NCBI RefSeq assembly: GCF_014356525.2
Contig: NC_052515.1
Location: 25,346,065-25,410,064 of the forward strand
DNA length: 64,000 bases
From: Nilaparvata lugens
Lineage: Eukaryota; Arthropoda; Insecta; Hemiptera; Delphacidae
Direction: 5' to 3'
Position numbers and translations under genes: made by a program. Every line of letters begins with the position of its first letter. The first letter of the stretch is position 1. Positions 20,303 through 30,020 of the stretch are shown here, one piece after another. The notes below the pieces were generated by a model that was not told where the DNA came from, made no database searches, and worked only from the letters and a program-made list of their open reading frames with translations.

Positions 20303-20508
20303 CGGCTGGGTAGTAGACAAGGAAGACACCTCAGGTTGCGGTTAGTCTCGCCGTGGTTCCCTCATTGGCCTGCTCGCTGCTCTGCTCCTGGTCTCGGTAC
20401 TGGTCTCGGCTGGTAGTGGTCTCTGGTAGTGGTCTCGGCTGGTGGTCTCTTCTGGCTCTTCAGTGGAAGGCTGCTAGTGAGCAAGTGCTCTCGAGGGTAG
20501 CTGAGTAG

Positions 20509-20520
20509 CCCCCTTTTATT
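20509..20520 (-). promoter_or_regulatory. TATA-like box of the 5' LTR
   Basis: On the - strand AATAAAAGGGGG, about 27 bp downstream of the opposed CCAAT palindrome. The same is found in the 3' LTR. It may double as a poly(A) signal because it contains AATAAA. Confidence 0.5.
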
Positions 20521-20545
20521 CACAGTCCCCGAGTTCACCTGCGCT

Positions 20546-20575
20546 GCTATTGGCCGGCGGTGCTCGGCCAATAGA
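20546..20575 (-). promoter_or_regulatory. U3 palindrome with opposed CCAAT boxes (5' LTR)
   Basis: CTATTGGCCG at 20,547-20,556 and CGGCCAATAG at 20,565-20,574; perfect inverted pair. A likely NF-Y-type site by known CCAAT rules. Confidence 0.6.
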
Positions 20576-20713
20576 AACGCAGGAACGGGTAGCGGCGACT
20601 GAGGCGCACCCTGGTGGCGGGTGGGTCAACCACTCATTTGGTTGATGCGTGGCGTGGGGAGCAGAGCAGAGCGGCAGGCTGAAAGGTAGCGAACGCGAGG
20701 GAGGTATCAACAT

Positions 20714-21180
20714 CCTCAATCTCAACAATTTACTTGAATATAATATATACTTCTCTGTAGAAAATGGATTATGTTATTTGTGCTTATGTTTTTTCTTTAT
20801 GCATGAGCTCAATCTTTGAATTACATGTTAGGTCTTCACAAAATTCCTGTGCCTCCTTAATATGATCAAAGAGGATAACTAGTTTGATTCAGATTGGAAT
20901 ATAGATTATAGAGACTTTCCAATTATTATCCTTAATAGAACATCAATATTTATCTACTCATTCCATTTTTGTATGTATTATAAATTTTCACTAATTTCAA
21001 TGTAAAAAAACTATAATCCTATATCACTGAATGAAGTTTGTAAATAGTGATTATAACACGCAACAAGCAACTAATAACTTATACCCCAACACATATCCTT
21101 TATAGTAGGGTGTATATTTATTCATTCAATTATCTATGCCTATTAAGAATTATTCATGCATAAAACTTCATTGTTTTAAT
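20714..21180. other. AT-rich flank, no gene seen
   Basis: Background-type sequence interrupted at 20,710 by the Gypsy insertion. Confidence 0.4.
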
Positions 21181-21255
21181 TGTATTATATGTTATAATAT
21201 TCCAATTGTATTATAATTGTTTTCGATTAATAAAATTTGATTTGATTTGATTTAA
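21181..21255 (+). repeat. LINE 3' end with (TTGAT)n tail
   Basis: AATAAAATTTGATTTGATTT then GATTTAATAG: a poly(A)-like signal followed by a short pentamer tail, as in other LINE ends here. The 5' limit was not found. Confidence 0.45.
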
Positions 21256-21719
21256 TAGATACTGTATTGGTAAGGGCTACTGGTATTATTGAGAAATTAA
21301 AAATCATAGTACCTTCTTTGAACTTTATTTTATTTCTTACAACCTGTTTCGAATTGTTGAAATAGAATAAGGCTAAGTTTAAGAGAGAGCCGGCTGCGCC
21401 CTAACTTCGCACTCCTATCTTTTAAATAAAGGCAGCTGATCAATCTTTGTATAAACTCATGGAAAAAGTAAGTTATGCAGTATGCTGGAAAAACGTTGCT
21501 GTGAAATAAAATTGGAGGAAAATTGGGGAAAAATATTTTCATTACATCATAATAGAGCAAAATCACCTGATAGGAGAACGTATTAATCTGGCAATGTTCT
21601 TATCTCACCTCCAAGAAATCCCATAATATACTTGCCTTTGCTACTAGAAAAATCGCTCCACAAAGTTACCTCTATCTAATGTGCATCTATGAGGCACTCT
21701 ATCTAATCTGAGGTTCTCT

Positions 21720-22450
21720 CAATTGGCTGGGTTTTCACTTGATTCGTATTTTCTTCCTCCCAGACCTTATCTTCCTCTCTCCGTCATATCTCAAGTTTTC
21801 TTCATTGGCTGGGTCTGCACTTCTGATTTACTCTTATTTCTCTGTGTCCTTATTCTCAAGTTGTTTCGTTTTTTCTCATTTTTACCTCTCGCCTTTATTT
21901 CTACTCATCTCAACTCTACCCAACCCCCCATTCACTCATTGGTAATTTTTCATTGGTTGGTTTCTCCTACTCAATCTTTCCACTCTTATTCTCTCTATCG
22001 TTCTCACCATTTCCTCATTGGTTGTTTTCTACATTGGTTAGTTTCTCCTACTCAATCTTCCTCTCTTTTTTTCTCCATTTCCTCATTGATTGATTCTTCA
22101 ATAATTGTTGTTTTCTACATTGGTTGGTTTCTCTTACTGAATCTTTTCTCTCTTTTTCTCTCCATCGTCCTTCCCATTTCCTCATTCGTTGATTCTTCAT
22201 TGTTTGTTTTCTACACTGGTTGGTTTCCCCTACTCAATCATTTCTCTCTTTCTTCTCCATCGGTCTCTCCATTTCCTCATTGTTTAATTCTTCATTTTTA
22301 TTTTATACACTGGTTGGTTTCTCCTATTCAATATTTTCTCTCTTTTTCTCCATCGTTCTCTCCATTTCCTCATTGGTTAATAATTCTTCATCGGTTGTTT
22401 TCTGCATTGGTTTTTCCCTTTTCAATCTTTTCTCCCTTTTCTCTCATTCC
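21720..22450. repeat. Pyrimidine-rich minisatellite, 80-100-bp units
   Basis: The motif CATTGGTTGGTTTCTCCTAC or a variant begins near 21,722, 21,802, 21,951, 22,032, 22,114, 22,214, 22,307 and 22,406. Between the motifs is TTTCTCTCCAT-rich filler. This explains the 348-codon frame (21,723-22,769), whose protein merely repeats HWLVSPTQS-like segments. Confidence 0.85.
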
Positions 22451-22757
22451 TCTATTCTACTCCTTATTCTCAATTCTTTCCGCTAGTCCTCATCATTGTT
22501 CTGCTACCCTTCTCAATCTTCCCTCTCTCCCCATTTTGGCCTTCTCTCCCCAATTCCTCCTCCTTCCACCCTTTTCTCTTCTCACCCCTTTCTCTCCCAC
22601 ATGTTTTTCTTCCTTCTCCGTTCCGCCTTATGTTGGTGAACGTGTGCTTCTGCTTCTGCCAGGTTTAAGATTTATTTCCGGTCTAGCAAAGGATAGATTG
22701 GCTCTTGAAACCCCAAATCTTGGTTCCCCAAGGAAGACGGAGGATGTTGGAGAAAGG

Positions 22758-22943
22758 AACAGTGAATGATAGAGAGAGGTATATATTATAATATATAGGA
22801 GTGGGATGAATATGAGAGTGAAAGAAAAGAGAAGAGATGGAGACATGAGAAACAGTGAATGATAGAGAGAGATATATCTTATATGTATATAGAAGTGGGA
22901 TGAATATGAGAGTGGAAGAAAAGAGAAGAGATGGAGACACGAA
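22758..22943. repeat. Tandem duplication, two 93-bp units
   Basis: Units start AACAGTGAATGATAGAGAGA at 22,758 and 22,851 and end GAAGAGATGGAGACA. The units are about 90% alike. Confidence 0.85.
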
Positions 22944-23235
22944 AGTGAAAAAAAGAGAGCGAGTGAGAAAATGTTGAACACGGATCTTATTTTTGGGTAT
23001 AATTTAATGCATTTGATCAGTAAAATACAATAATTGAAGCAGTATTATTGATTATATGGAAAGACTAGGGGTTGCATTCACGTTGAAAATCAAGTGAGAG
23101 CTTTTATTCTATTTATGGAAATGGTAAATTAGAAATGATCTCTTATTCCAGTTTAATTTTTATTCCATATAGACTAATCATTCATTATTTCTCATATTCT
23201 TGGTTTAGATCTTAATTTAATCTAAATTTGACGTT
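22944..23235. other. Unassigned AT-rich stretch
   Basis: Nothing recognised. Confidence 0.4.
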
Positions 23236-23292
23236 TACGATTGTATATTGTATATGTTTGGAGGAATAAACTTTATTATTATTATTATTATT
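23236..23292 (+). repeat. LINE 3' end with (ATT)n tail
   Basis: GGAGGAATAAACTTTATTAT followed by further ATT units. The same ending type (AATAAA then ATT triplets) is at 40,539-40,632. Confidence 0.5.
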
Positions 23293-23755
23293 CTCAATGC
23301 CGTGGTTGAATGGCTATATAAATAAAAATATTTCTATCCACCTCCATAAAAAAATGTGTCGTACAGTAGTGCAACAGTTGATTTAATAATCCAGTTATCT
23401 AAGTTTCATCTCCTTCTTTTTCTTCCACTAATTCTAAGAATGAATTTACTACTCCTCACCCCTTCTTCAATTATTTTTCTCCTTCTTCCTATCCTATTTC
23501 TTTTTTCCTCATTCTTCTGCAATAGCCTAGGCTTTTGTACTTGTTCTCCGTATCATTATCTCATCGTCTCAGTTTACTCAACCTTATGTATTTTGGAAGA
23601 AACGTTTCATAATACTATCTCTCGTACTACTGTATATCAGAGAAGATAACTAATGAGAGGTAACACACAAACATCGTCGTGCTAATATTATTCAAACTGC
23701 TTAGACAACAGGTTGCTATGTATTATGGTCTGATGAAGAGAAAATTAGGGCTATC
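23293..23755. other. Unassigned T-rich stretch
   Basis: A 97-codon frame at 23,356-23,649 is hydrophobic and pyrimidine-driven; no domain recognised. Confidence 0.35.
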
Positions 23756-24010
23756 AGTAGGAGCAGGAGGAAGAGGTTGAGGAGGAAGAGGAGGACTAGA
23801 AGGAGGAGGAGGAGGAGGAGGAGGAGGAGAAGGAGAAGGATGAATAGGTGGAAAAGTATCAGAGGTACATGGTGGAGGAAGTGGTGATGGAGGTGATAGA
23901 TGTGGATGGTGAGGCGGAGGAGGTGGAGGAGGAGGATGAGGAGTTTGGAGAGGATGAGGAGGATGAGGAGGATGAGGAGGAGGAGAAGGAGGAGGAGAGG
24001 GAGTTGTTAG
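23756..24010. repeat. (GGA)n-rich purine tract
   Basis: GGAGGAGGAGGAGGAGAAGG near 23,803, with more GGATGAGGA units at 23,935-23,990. Encodes spurious poly-Glu or poly-Ser frames. Confidence 0.85.
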
Positions 24011-24762
24011 GAACTGTTGCCAGTTGGTTATTAAATGTTTGCTCTCGTAAAGAAAGAAGTACCAGTAGCTTTGAGTGGACTACAAACAAGAACACTGATG
24101 TTTAGAGAACGATAGAGAATGGGAATTGAATTGAGGGAAGAGAAAATTGGTGTAAATGTTGGTGGAGAGGATGTAGTCGAGGAGAAGGAAGAGTGGAGAA
24201 GTGGAAAAGGAGAAGGAGAGAAAGAGTAATATGTGAAAAAAGGAACTAGTGGAAAGAGGGGTAGGTATGGAAGGAAGGGGAGGAGTGAGTGAGGAGGAGG
24301 GAGAGTGGATGGTGAATAGGAAATGCTGAGGAAGAGAAAGATGGAGGATAGACATAGCGATCGCTTGCAAGGGAAAGAGGAGAGAATGAGGAGGTACCGT
24401 ATATGAAAGGATATAAATCATTTGAAAGATATTGTGAAAGAATATTGTGACAGAGGAGATTTGGTAAGGGGGAAGGAAGAAACGTTTGTGGAAGGGTAAG
24501 AACAAGAAGGAAATTGATAAAATAGAGGAAGATAGAGAGACTTTGGTCAATTACATTGCAAATAATACTATTGATACAATTGCAGAAAATTTGATCAAAA
24601 AATCTATAATAGAGCAAGTAGTGAGAAACAGATTGAAGGTGAAGATGAGAACATGAAGAAAGAGAAATAGAAGAATGAGTGCTAAGTGAAAAAAAATGAA
24701 GAGATGAAGAAATAAGAAAGGAGAAACATAAGAGGGAAGGATTGGTTGATGTAAGCTGGTGA
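24011..24762. other. Purine-biased stretch without a recognised gene
   Basis: AG-rich but not strictly repetitive. The Ser/Leu/Phe-rich - strand frames (24,080-24,550 and others) follow from composition. Confidence 0.4.
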
Positions 24763-25011
24763 GAAGAAGAAGAAGAGAAGAAGAAGAAGAAGAAGAAGAA
24801 GAAGAAGAAGAAGAAGAAGAAGAGAAGAAGAAGAAGAAGAAGAAGAAGAAGAAGAAGAAGACGAAGAAGAAGAAGAAGAAGAAGAAGAAGAGAAGAAGAA
24901 GAAGAAGAAGAAGAAGAAGAAGAGAAGAAGAAGAAGAAGAAGAAGAAGAAGAAGAGAAGAAGAAGAAGAAGAAGAAGAAGAAGAAGAAGAAGAAGAAGAA
25001 GAAGAAGACAA
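24763..25011. repeat. (GAA)n microsatellite, about 250 bp
   Basis: Nearly pure GAA with six or so dropped bases that shift phase, so all three frames are open on both strands in pieces. Homopurine with mirror symmetry. Confidence 0.95.
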
Positions 25012-25604
25012 GAAGGAGAATCGGCTCCATATTCTAGGAGGAAGCTTTCTCCTTCTCTTCGAATAAAATGAAAAAGTAGTAGAAGAACGACAAGGCGATG
25101 AAAACAAGGCAGAACAAGATTAAGAACAAATGTAAGGAGAAAACAAGAATATAAGTAGGCTTTTAGAGAGATAAAACAACAAAACATCTTTTTCATGAAG
25201 AGCTGGTTACGCTCTTCAAATTTATCTTATTTCCAGCGAATTACTCGCCAAGTTATGTTTGCTCTTCAGTTGATCAACAAACAATGTACGCTGCAAGCTT
25301 TCCAACGCCGTATATTTCCCAAATTAAGGTTTTCCCGACCGGCTTCAATAAATCTTCCTTCGCCTCATTATGTAGTAAGTATCTGTCGAATGATACCGTT
25401 TTAGAGCCTATCAGTGATCTCCGTTAAATGAATAAAATGATCACGAATATGAAATGAAATAATATAATATGAATATGTGAAGATATGGAATGATATAAAA
25501 TCACGAATATGAATGGGTCTAAAACGTTTATAATAAAGAGAACTCAAAAGAAAAAAACAATTCTTATCCAAGAAGAATCAGGAGTTAGGAATGTGGAAAC
25601 TCTA
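25012..25604. other. Unassigned stretch
   Basis: No gene recognised; the 69-codon frame at 25,195-25,404 lacks a domain. Confidence 0.35.
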
Positions 25605-25690
25605 TAGTGTGGTCCACGTTATAATAGCAGTGGAGAAAGATAGGAGAAAAACGTTGAAGAACCTCTGTCTTGTCAATGCCTTCTATAGAT
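25605..25690 (+). repeat. One-ended fragment of the TA-target MITE
   Basis: CTATAGTGTGGTCCACGTTA then TAATAGCAGTGGAGAAAGAT matches the left end of the element at 37,823. The right end is not found. Confidence 0.65.
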
Positions 25691-26623
25691 GGTAGCTACA
25701 GGTTTATTGATGTAATAAACTGTTCATTCTCGTTCGAAATCATCATTTATATTTTATTAGGCAATAAATTATATTTTCCAATAATTTCATAATGAATTTA
25801 ATAATAAGGATGAAATATTTTGTTAATTAATTATTAATTATTAAAACTCAATGTGCTGATTGATGAACTGAACCATGGGCTTTATTGATTGATTCATACA
25901 ATAATTGACATTTCTGAGAGAGAAAAAGTAAGGTAACCTTTTGCTATTTCTCTCCTAAATTTAGATAAGGTTACACTTAGTTCCAAATAGGTTAAGTCTT
26001 GTAGTTGTTCACTTCACAAAATTTTTAGACCCTAATTATTTTCACAAAGTAGGTTTTTAAATTTAGAAGCTTCAAAACCAAACATAGAAGAAATATTTCA
26101 CATTTTTATCACTAAAATAGGAAATATTCCATATTAAAGAAACAATTTTTAAGGATGAGAAAACTTTATTTTGATTGATTTATTCATTGATCTTGATGAG
26201 GTATAGGATTTTGCAATCTTTTCATGGAAAATCTTTTTTACAAACTCTTCATGGAGAAAATAATTAAGATATTATCGAGAATGGCGCTCTTACATTAATA
26301 ATCGATCGAGTCAGACTCTTGAGGTGTTTGAATCAGTTGTAATTGTTGTGTGAGTCATTACTTAGGGTCATGGTTGATGAGACATGAAGGTGGAAAATGC
26401 TGTGAGTCATAGAGTGCTTTTGCAACGAATCAGAGTGAAGCCCTGGTCGATAACAAGCGTTGACTCATAGTAGCAACAGATCACCATGCAACAGGGGAAA
26501 CCCTCTGACAGAATAATTTCATAGAGGTTATCAATGAAGGTGGAAGGTAAAATGATGAACAGTTTTCAAATTTGAATTTGACACAAGAATATTGTAACAT
26601 AAGAAAAATAAATTATAGTAAAC
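25691..26623. other. Unassigned AT-rich stretch
   Basis: Nothing recognised apart from short TTGATTGATT phrases near 25,888 and 26,170. Confidence 0.4.
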
Positions 26624-26830
26624 TAGCAGGTAAACTGTGTTCCGCAAGGGTCTATTTTAAAACTTGAAGTAAATGAGTCTTGAAGAATTGAAAATAGGCC
26701 TATAACTATCCTGGTTAATTAAGAATCTAAATGCAAATTTTCAAGTTAATCAGTCCAGTAGTTTATACGTGATGGTGCGTCAAAAATGAGTTTCCCACCC
26801 CCGGGCTGACAAATAATTTTTGTATAGTAG
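26624..26830 (+). repeat. Dispersed CTAG-starting repeat
   Basis: CTAGCAGGTAAACTGTGTTC, then CGCAAGGGTCT, AAAATAGGCCTATAAC and CAAGTTAATCAGTCCAGTAG. Related to the - strand fragment at 1-107, and its middle part recurs at 52,380-52,500. Confidence 0.6.
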
Positions 26831-27936
26831 CGCTCATCGAATTTCCATCTAGCTGTATACCCTGTTGTCAATATTTGCAGTAGCAGAAGTCTTCAGGGTG
26901 ATTTAAAGCATTTAATTGGGATTTTCGTTTAATAATAATTATTCATTAATTAGCATTTGACCAAATGCAACTTCCAATTTGTTTCCATCTGTAGATTTTC
27001 CTATCCACTATGTATAAGTCAGTTCTTTACTTTATTATAGTATAGATTATTAGTTAAGAATGAAAATAGTTTTATAGTTCATAGATGGAATACAAGAGTA
27101 GATATAGATTAGTAAAACTGCTATTATCTCTGGAGAATGGAGTTATCACCGGAGATTTATTTGAATTCATTACTTTTAAACTCATCACAATAACCAATCC
27201 ACAATGAGTTTAGATTTGTGGATTAGTACACAAAACACTGCTCTAAGATTGATAGAACAGTGAAAACTTCAAGCTAAGTTCGATAAACTTCATTTTTGTC
27301 AGTAACAAACTGGATCTAGAGTATGTGATGGAATATTTCTGTTCCAAACTCCATTGAAATCAAATTCAATATGTGATTTACATTGGATGTTCCATTCAGT
27401 AAAAATCTCCTATCACTTATATAGATGAAAGCGAGTCGATTCACTTATAATTTGAGTGTGGTGAACTTTCTTAGGTTCTCGTTTAATGAAGTGATTAGAT
27501 TGGATTTTTTTACTGATGTCAATAGCAATATGCTGCTTATAACTAACTCGCTCTTCGCGCTTGGTAGCTGGCTTCACCCACTGCACCACCAGTGGGGTGG
27601 TTTAGCAGTCTCCGCGCTATAACTAGTTTACAATAGAATAATTATCTATAGCTGATTATTCCATGACTTTTACAAAGTATGAAGATTTTTGAAATGGAAT
27701 TTGAATTTTCTTTATAGATGGAATAAGAGAACGTGATACTGGATGCCTGATAAATGTGTATTAATAAATTTTTCATTCATATCATCAGCAAGATGCTGGC
27801 TCAATTCATATTTCTATCCCCGTTTTTGAAAAGATTCTTCCTGTTAAATTGAAGTCTTGACCATTGGTAATTATTATCTATGTGACCATGAGAAATAATT
27901 ATTATACTATCATCTTTTTTAAAACATTGCGTATTT
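26831..27936. other. Unassigned stretch
   Basis: No gene recognised. Around 27,541-27,620 is a GC-richer patch with an internal pol III A-box-like TGGTGCAGTGG on the - strand, without a matching B box. Confidence 0.35.
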
Positions 27937-28123
27937 ATTACCCTTGTAAATATGGTACCCGCCGACAACCTGGATAGGTACCATTTCCAAGGATATGAGG
28001 ACGACGGATTTAGAGCCTGAACTGACTCAACAACGTCTGGAATGGCGGAAAAGGATTAGGAGGGCCGACCCCAAGAGAAATGGGACATAGGCTCGGGAGA
28101 AGAAGAAGATTACCCTTGTAAAT
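27937..28123 (+). mobile_element. 5'-truncated LINE stub with 15-bp target duplication
   Basis: ATTACCCTTGTAAAT is present at 27,937-27,951 and 28,109-28,123. Between them, 157 bp encode in one + frame a LINE ORF2 C-terminus, ELTQQRLEWRKRIRRADPKR followed by NGT and a TAG at 28,090, then a GAAGAAGAAGA tail. An inverted pair ATGGTACC/GGTACCAT sits at its 5' end. Confidence 0.85.
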
Positions 28124-29084
28124 TAATATCATATGACATTCGAAATACATCATTCATGAAAACAATTCGAATTTTCAGCTAAATGTGTTTTGTACCTACT
28201 AATCCTATAAAATGTAATAGTACATGAAATATACCATTGTATCATGTAAATACTCTTTGTAGTGTATATTTTTTGCAGACTGTTGCTGTGCACGGGCTAC
28301 ATACCAGTCATGAATATAAATAAATGGTATAAGGTAAGGAATAAAATAATGAATTTAATTTCAGAAAAAAATCCAAGAACATAATATCTTCATATTTTTT
28401 CCAGGTATTACAATATCCTTAATACTGTGTCACATCACTCAATATCAATTTGAAATGATTGGTAACAAAACCATATACCTAATCAATAAAAAAGAACTTT
28501 GATGTTTGTCAAAGTTTATTTATCATTTGCTCTTTTCTGGACACGAAATATCAACCTGTAGGAAATGGAATCACAGTTGTTCCAACTCAACAACAAGAAA
28601 TCGAAGTTGTTGGAGTACACTTGAGGAGTTGCTCATTTCCTTTCGAGCGCCAGCAATTTTTTCAGACGAAAAGGAAATAAGTTAATTTTTGTCAGATTTC
28701 CTCCACCCCACACTCTCCAAATCAATTTGTGTAATCGAATAGCAGCCGAGTGACAGACGTGTGAATTGAAGAGTGCGCGTTTTGTTCGCAATCAAACAAG
28801 TAGTGACTGCCGAATAATACAACTTGAAGAGCCTCCTCGTCTTTTACTTGGAAAAGTGAGTGGAAAACCAGCGAGATAGAGACTTGGAAATAATTTTGTT
28901 TTGGGGGTGGAAGGGGGAGATGTTCGACAGTTCTCTTTCACACAGACTGTATAGTTGTTAGTTGTTGGACCCCTCTCACACAAACCCTTCGCTCTTCTGA
29001 AGGATGCGCAGTGAACTACTGCGCAGAATCGTCAGGGAAAACACCACGTGTTGTATCTTCCTCGCAGAGGTACCGGTGTTCAAG
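28124..29084. other. Unassigned stretch upstream of the promoter-like block
   Basis: No gene recognised. It includes a perfect hairpin, TGCGCAGT-GAACT-ACTGCGCA, near 29,003-29,024. Confidence 0.4.
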
Positions 29085-29395
29085 TGTATAAAGCTTTATT
29101 TACTACAGCTACCGGCGTCCCAAAATATATATGCATTGGGCTCACTTATATAGATTTCAATATAGGTATAGATTGGGTATTGTAGGGGTGCCAGAGCTAT
29201 ATACATTTGTTACTACAGCTACCAGATATACATTGAGCTCACATATACAGATTTGAATATAGGTATATGTTTAGGGGTGCCAGAGCTATTTACATTTGAT
29301 TATATGTATATATTGGGTATTGCAGGGGAGCCAGAGATATATACATTTGAATATAGGTATATATTGTGTTTGGTAGGGGTGCCGGAGCTCACCCC
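29085..29395. repeat. Degenerate minisatellite of 55-75-bp units
   Basis: The phrases GATTTGAATATAGGTATA, TTGGGTATTG and AGGGGTGCCAGAGCTATATA recur four to five times. The array ends at GGTGCCGGAGCTCACCCC, where the GC-rich block starts. Confidence 0.75.
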
Positions 29396-29605
29396 TGCGA
29401 AACACCCTTTCTGCGACTGCGCCGCAAATAAGCACCCCACAACTCGCCCCTCGTCCAAACAGCTATAAACACACACGAGCGACGCCGAGTGTTGCCGAAG
29501 CGGTGCCGACGTCGGTTTGGCGTCCTTTTAGTCAGTTGTTCGACGACAGCGTTGTCAAATGCGTTGTTGAAGTCTACACTGAACACTGAGTTGACGCAAC
29601 AGTCG
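29390..29605 (+). promoter_or_regulatory. CpG-rich promoter-like block with TATAAA
   Basis: Contrasts sharply with the AT-rich surroundings: many CG dinucleotides over about 200 bp. TATAAA lies at 29,464-29,469, predicting a start near 29,495, and an initiator-like TCAGTT is near 29,532. Long frames over this block on both strands show no domain. Confidence 0.45.
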
Positions 29606-30020
29606 CCGGCTTTGTTAGTTTTGCGACTGAATATCCAAGTCTGTTCCTACTGCCCTGCTGGTGAGATCTCACTCACTGCCTTTCCATTCCCCGTTCTAGT
29701 CAACGATTATGTGATTTCATTGTTAAAATTTGTGCATCATCATCATCATATCATCAGACACTTGTTTCGTTGTTGTTCAGAACTCAATCTTGAAAACTTC
29801 CCAAAACACGTTACTAATCTACAGTATTGAACTAATATATTTTTTTACCGGTGTGTTTGGTGTTAAATTGTTATTGTGTTTGAGTAGGTTGTTGAACAAG
29901 TGCTTTCCATTCGATTCGTATTATCATAAGTGTGGGATATCTCATCCAAAAAACTGTACAGTGGTTGCAGTGCAGTGATACAGTGCATCAGGAATCATCA
30001 ACATCTCTGAATTAAAATAG
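29495..30020 (+). other. Candidate 5' untranslated first exon
   Basis: Runs from the predicted start to a strong donor, AAAATAG|GTGAGTG, at 30,020/30,021. The exon has stops in all frames near its end and no ATG in a good frame at the donor, so it would be non-coding. It would imply a host gene on the + strand with a long first intron reaching past much or all of the remaining window. The intron would contain the repeats from 31 kb on. Confidence 0.4.

Larger units (their letters stand above)
19655..20709 (-). repeat. 5' LTR of the Gypsy element
   Basis: TGATATTGCGG to GAGGTATCA. The U3 side is at high coordinates because the element is on the - strand. Promoter elements: opposed CCAAT boxes (20,547-20,574) and AATAAAAGGGGG (20,509-20,520), so the transcript should start near 20,480-20,490. 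Downstream are GGTCTCGG-type repeats (20,388-20,455), the LTR open frame, then three tandem units of about 30 bp (19,748-19,834). Confidence 0.95.
11667..20713 (-). mobile_element. Ty3/Gypsy LTR retrotransposon, decayed copy
   Basis: The element proper is 11,671-20,709, flanked by ACAT at 11,667-11,670 and 20,710-20,713, the 4-bp target duplication expected for this group. In - strand order: 5' LTR (20,709-19,655), primer-binding site, gag, protease, reverse transcriptase, RNase H, integrase with a GPY-type end, polypurine tract, 3' LTR (12,722-11,671). The order PR-RT-RH-IN defines Ty3/Gypsy rather than Copia. There is no envelope frame. By eye the LTRs differ by roughly 15 substitutions and 3 single-base gaps, about 1.5%, so insertion is fairly recent, yet nearly every domain is interrupted. 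It is much more GC-rich than its surroundings. It also carries a 1.38-kb AT-rich insertion within gag. Confidence 0.95.

Noticed and set aside
11671..20709. Envelope gene (errantivirus-like)
   Set aside because: No frame lies between the integrase stop at 12,920 and the polypurine tract at 12,736.
21723..22769. 348-codon open frame as a membrane protein gene
   Set aside because: Follows from a pyrimidine-rich minisatellite; the protein only repeats the unit, and unit length is not a multiple of three.
24246..25196. 316-codon Leu/Phe/Ser-rich frame
   Set aside because: Made by the GAA microsatellite and its purine-rich flank.
27541..27625. tRNA gene or tRNA-derived SINE
   Set aside because: An A-box-like TGGTGCAGTGG is present on the - strand, but there is no B box at a workable distance and no cloverleaf.
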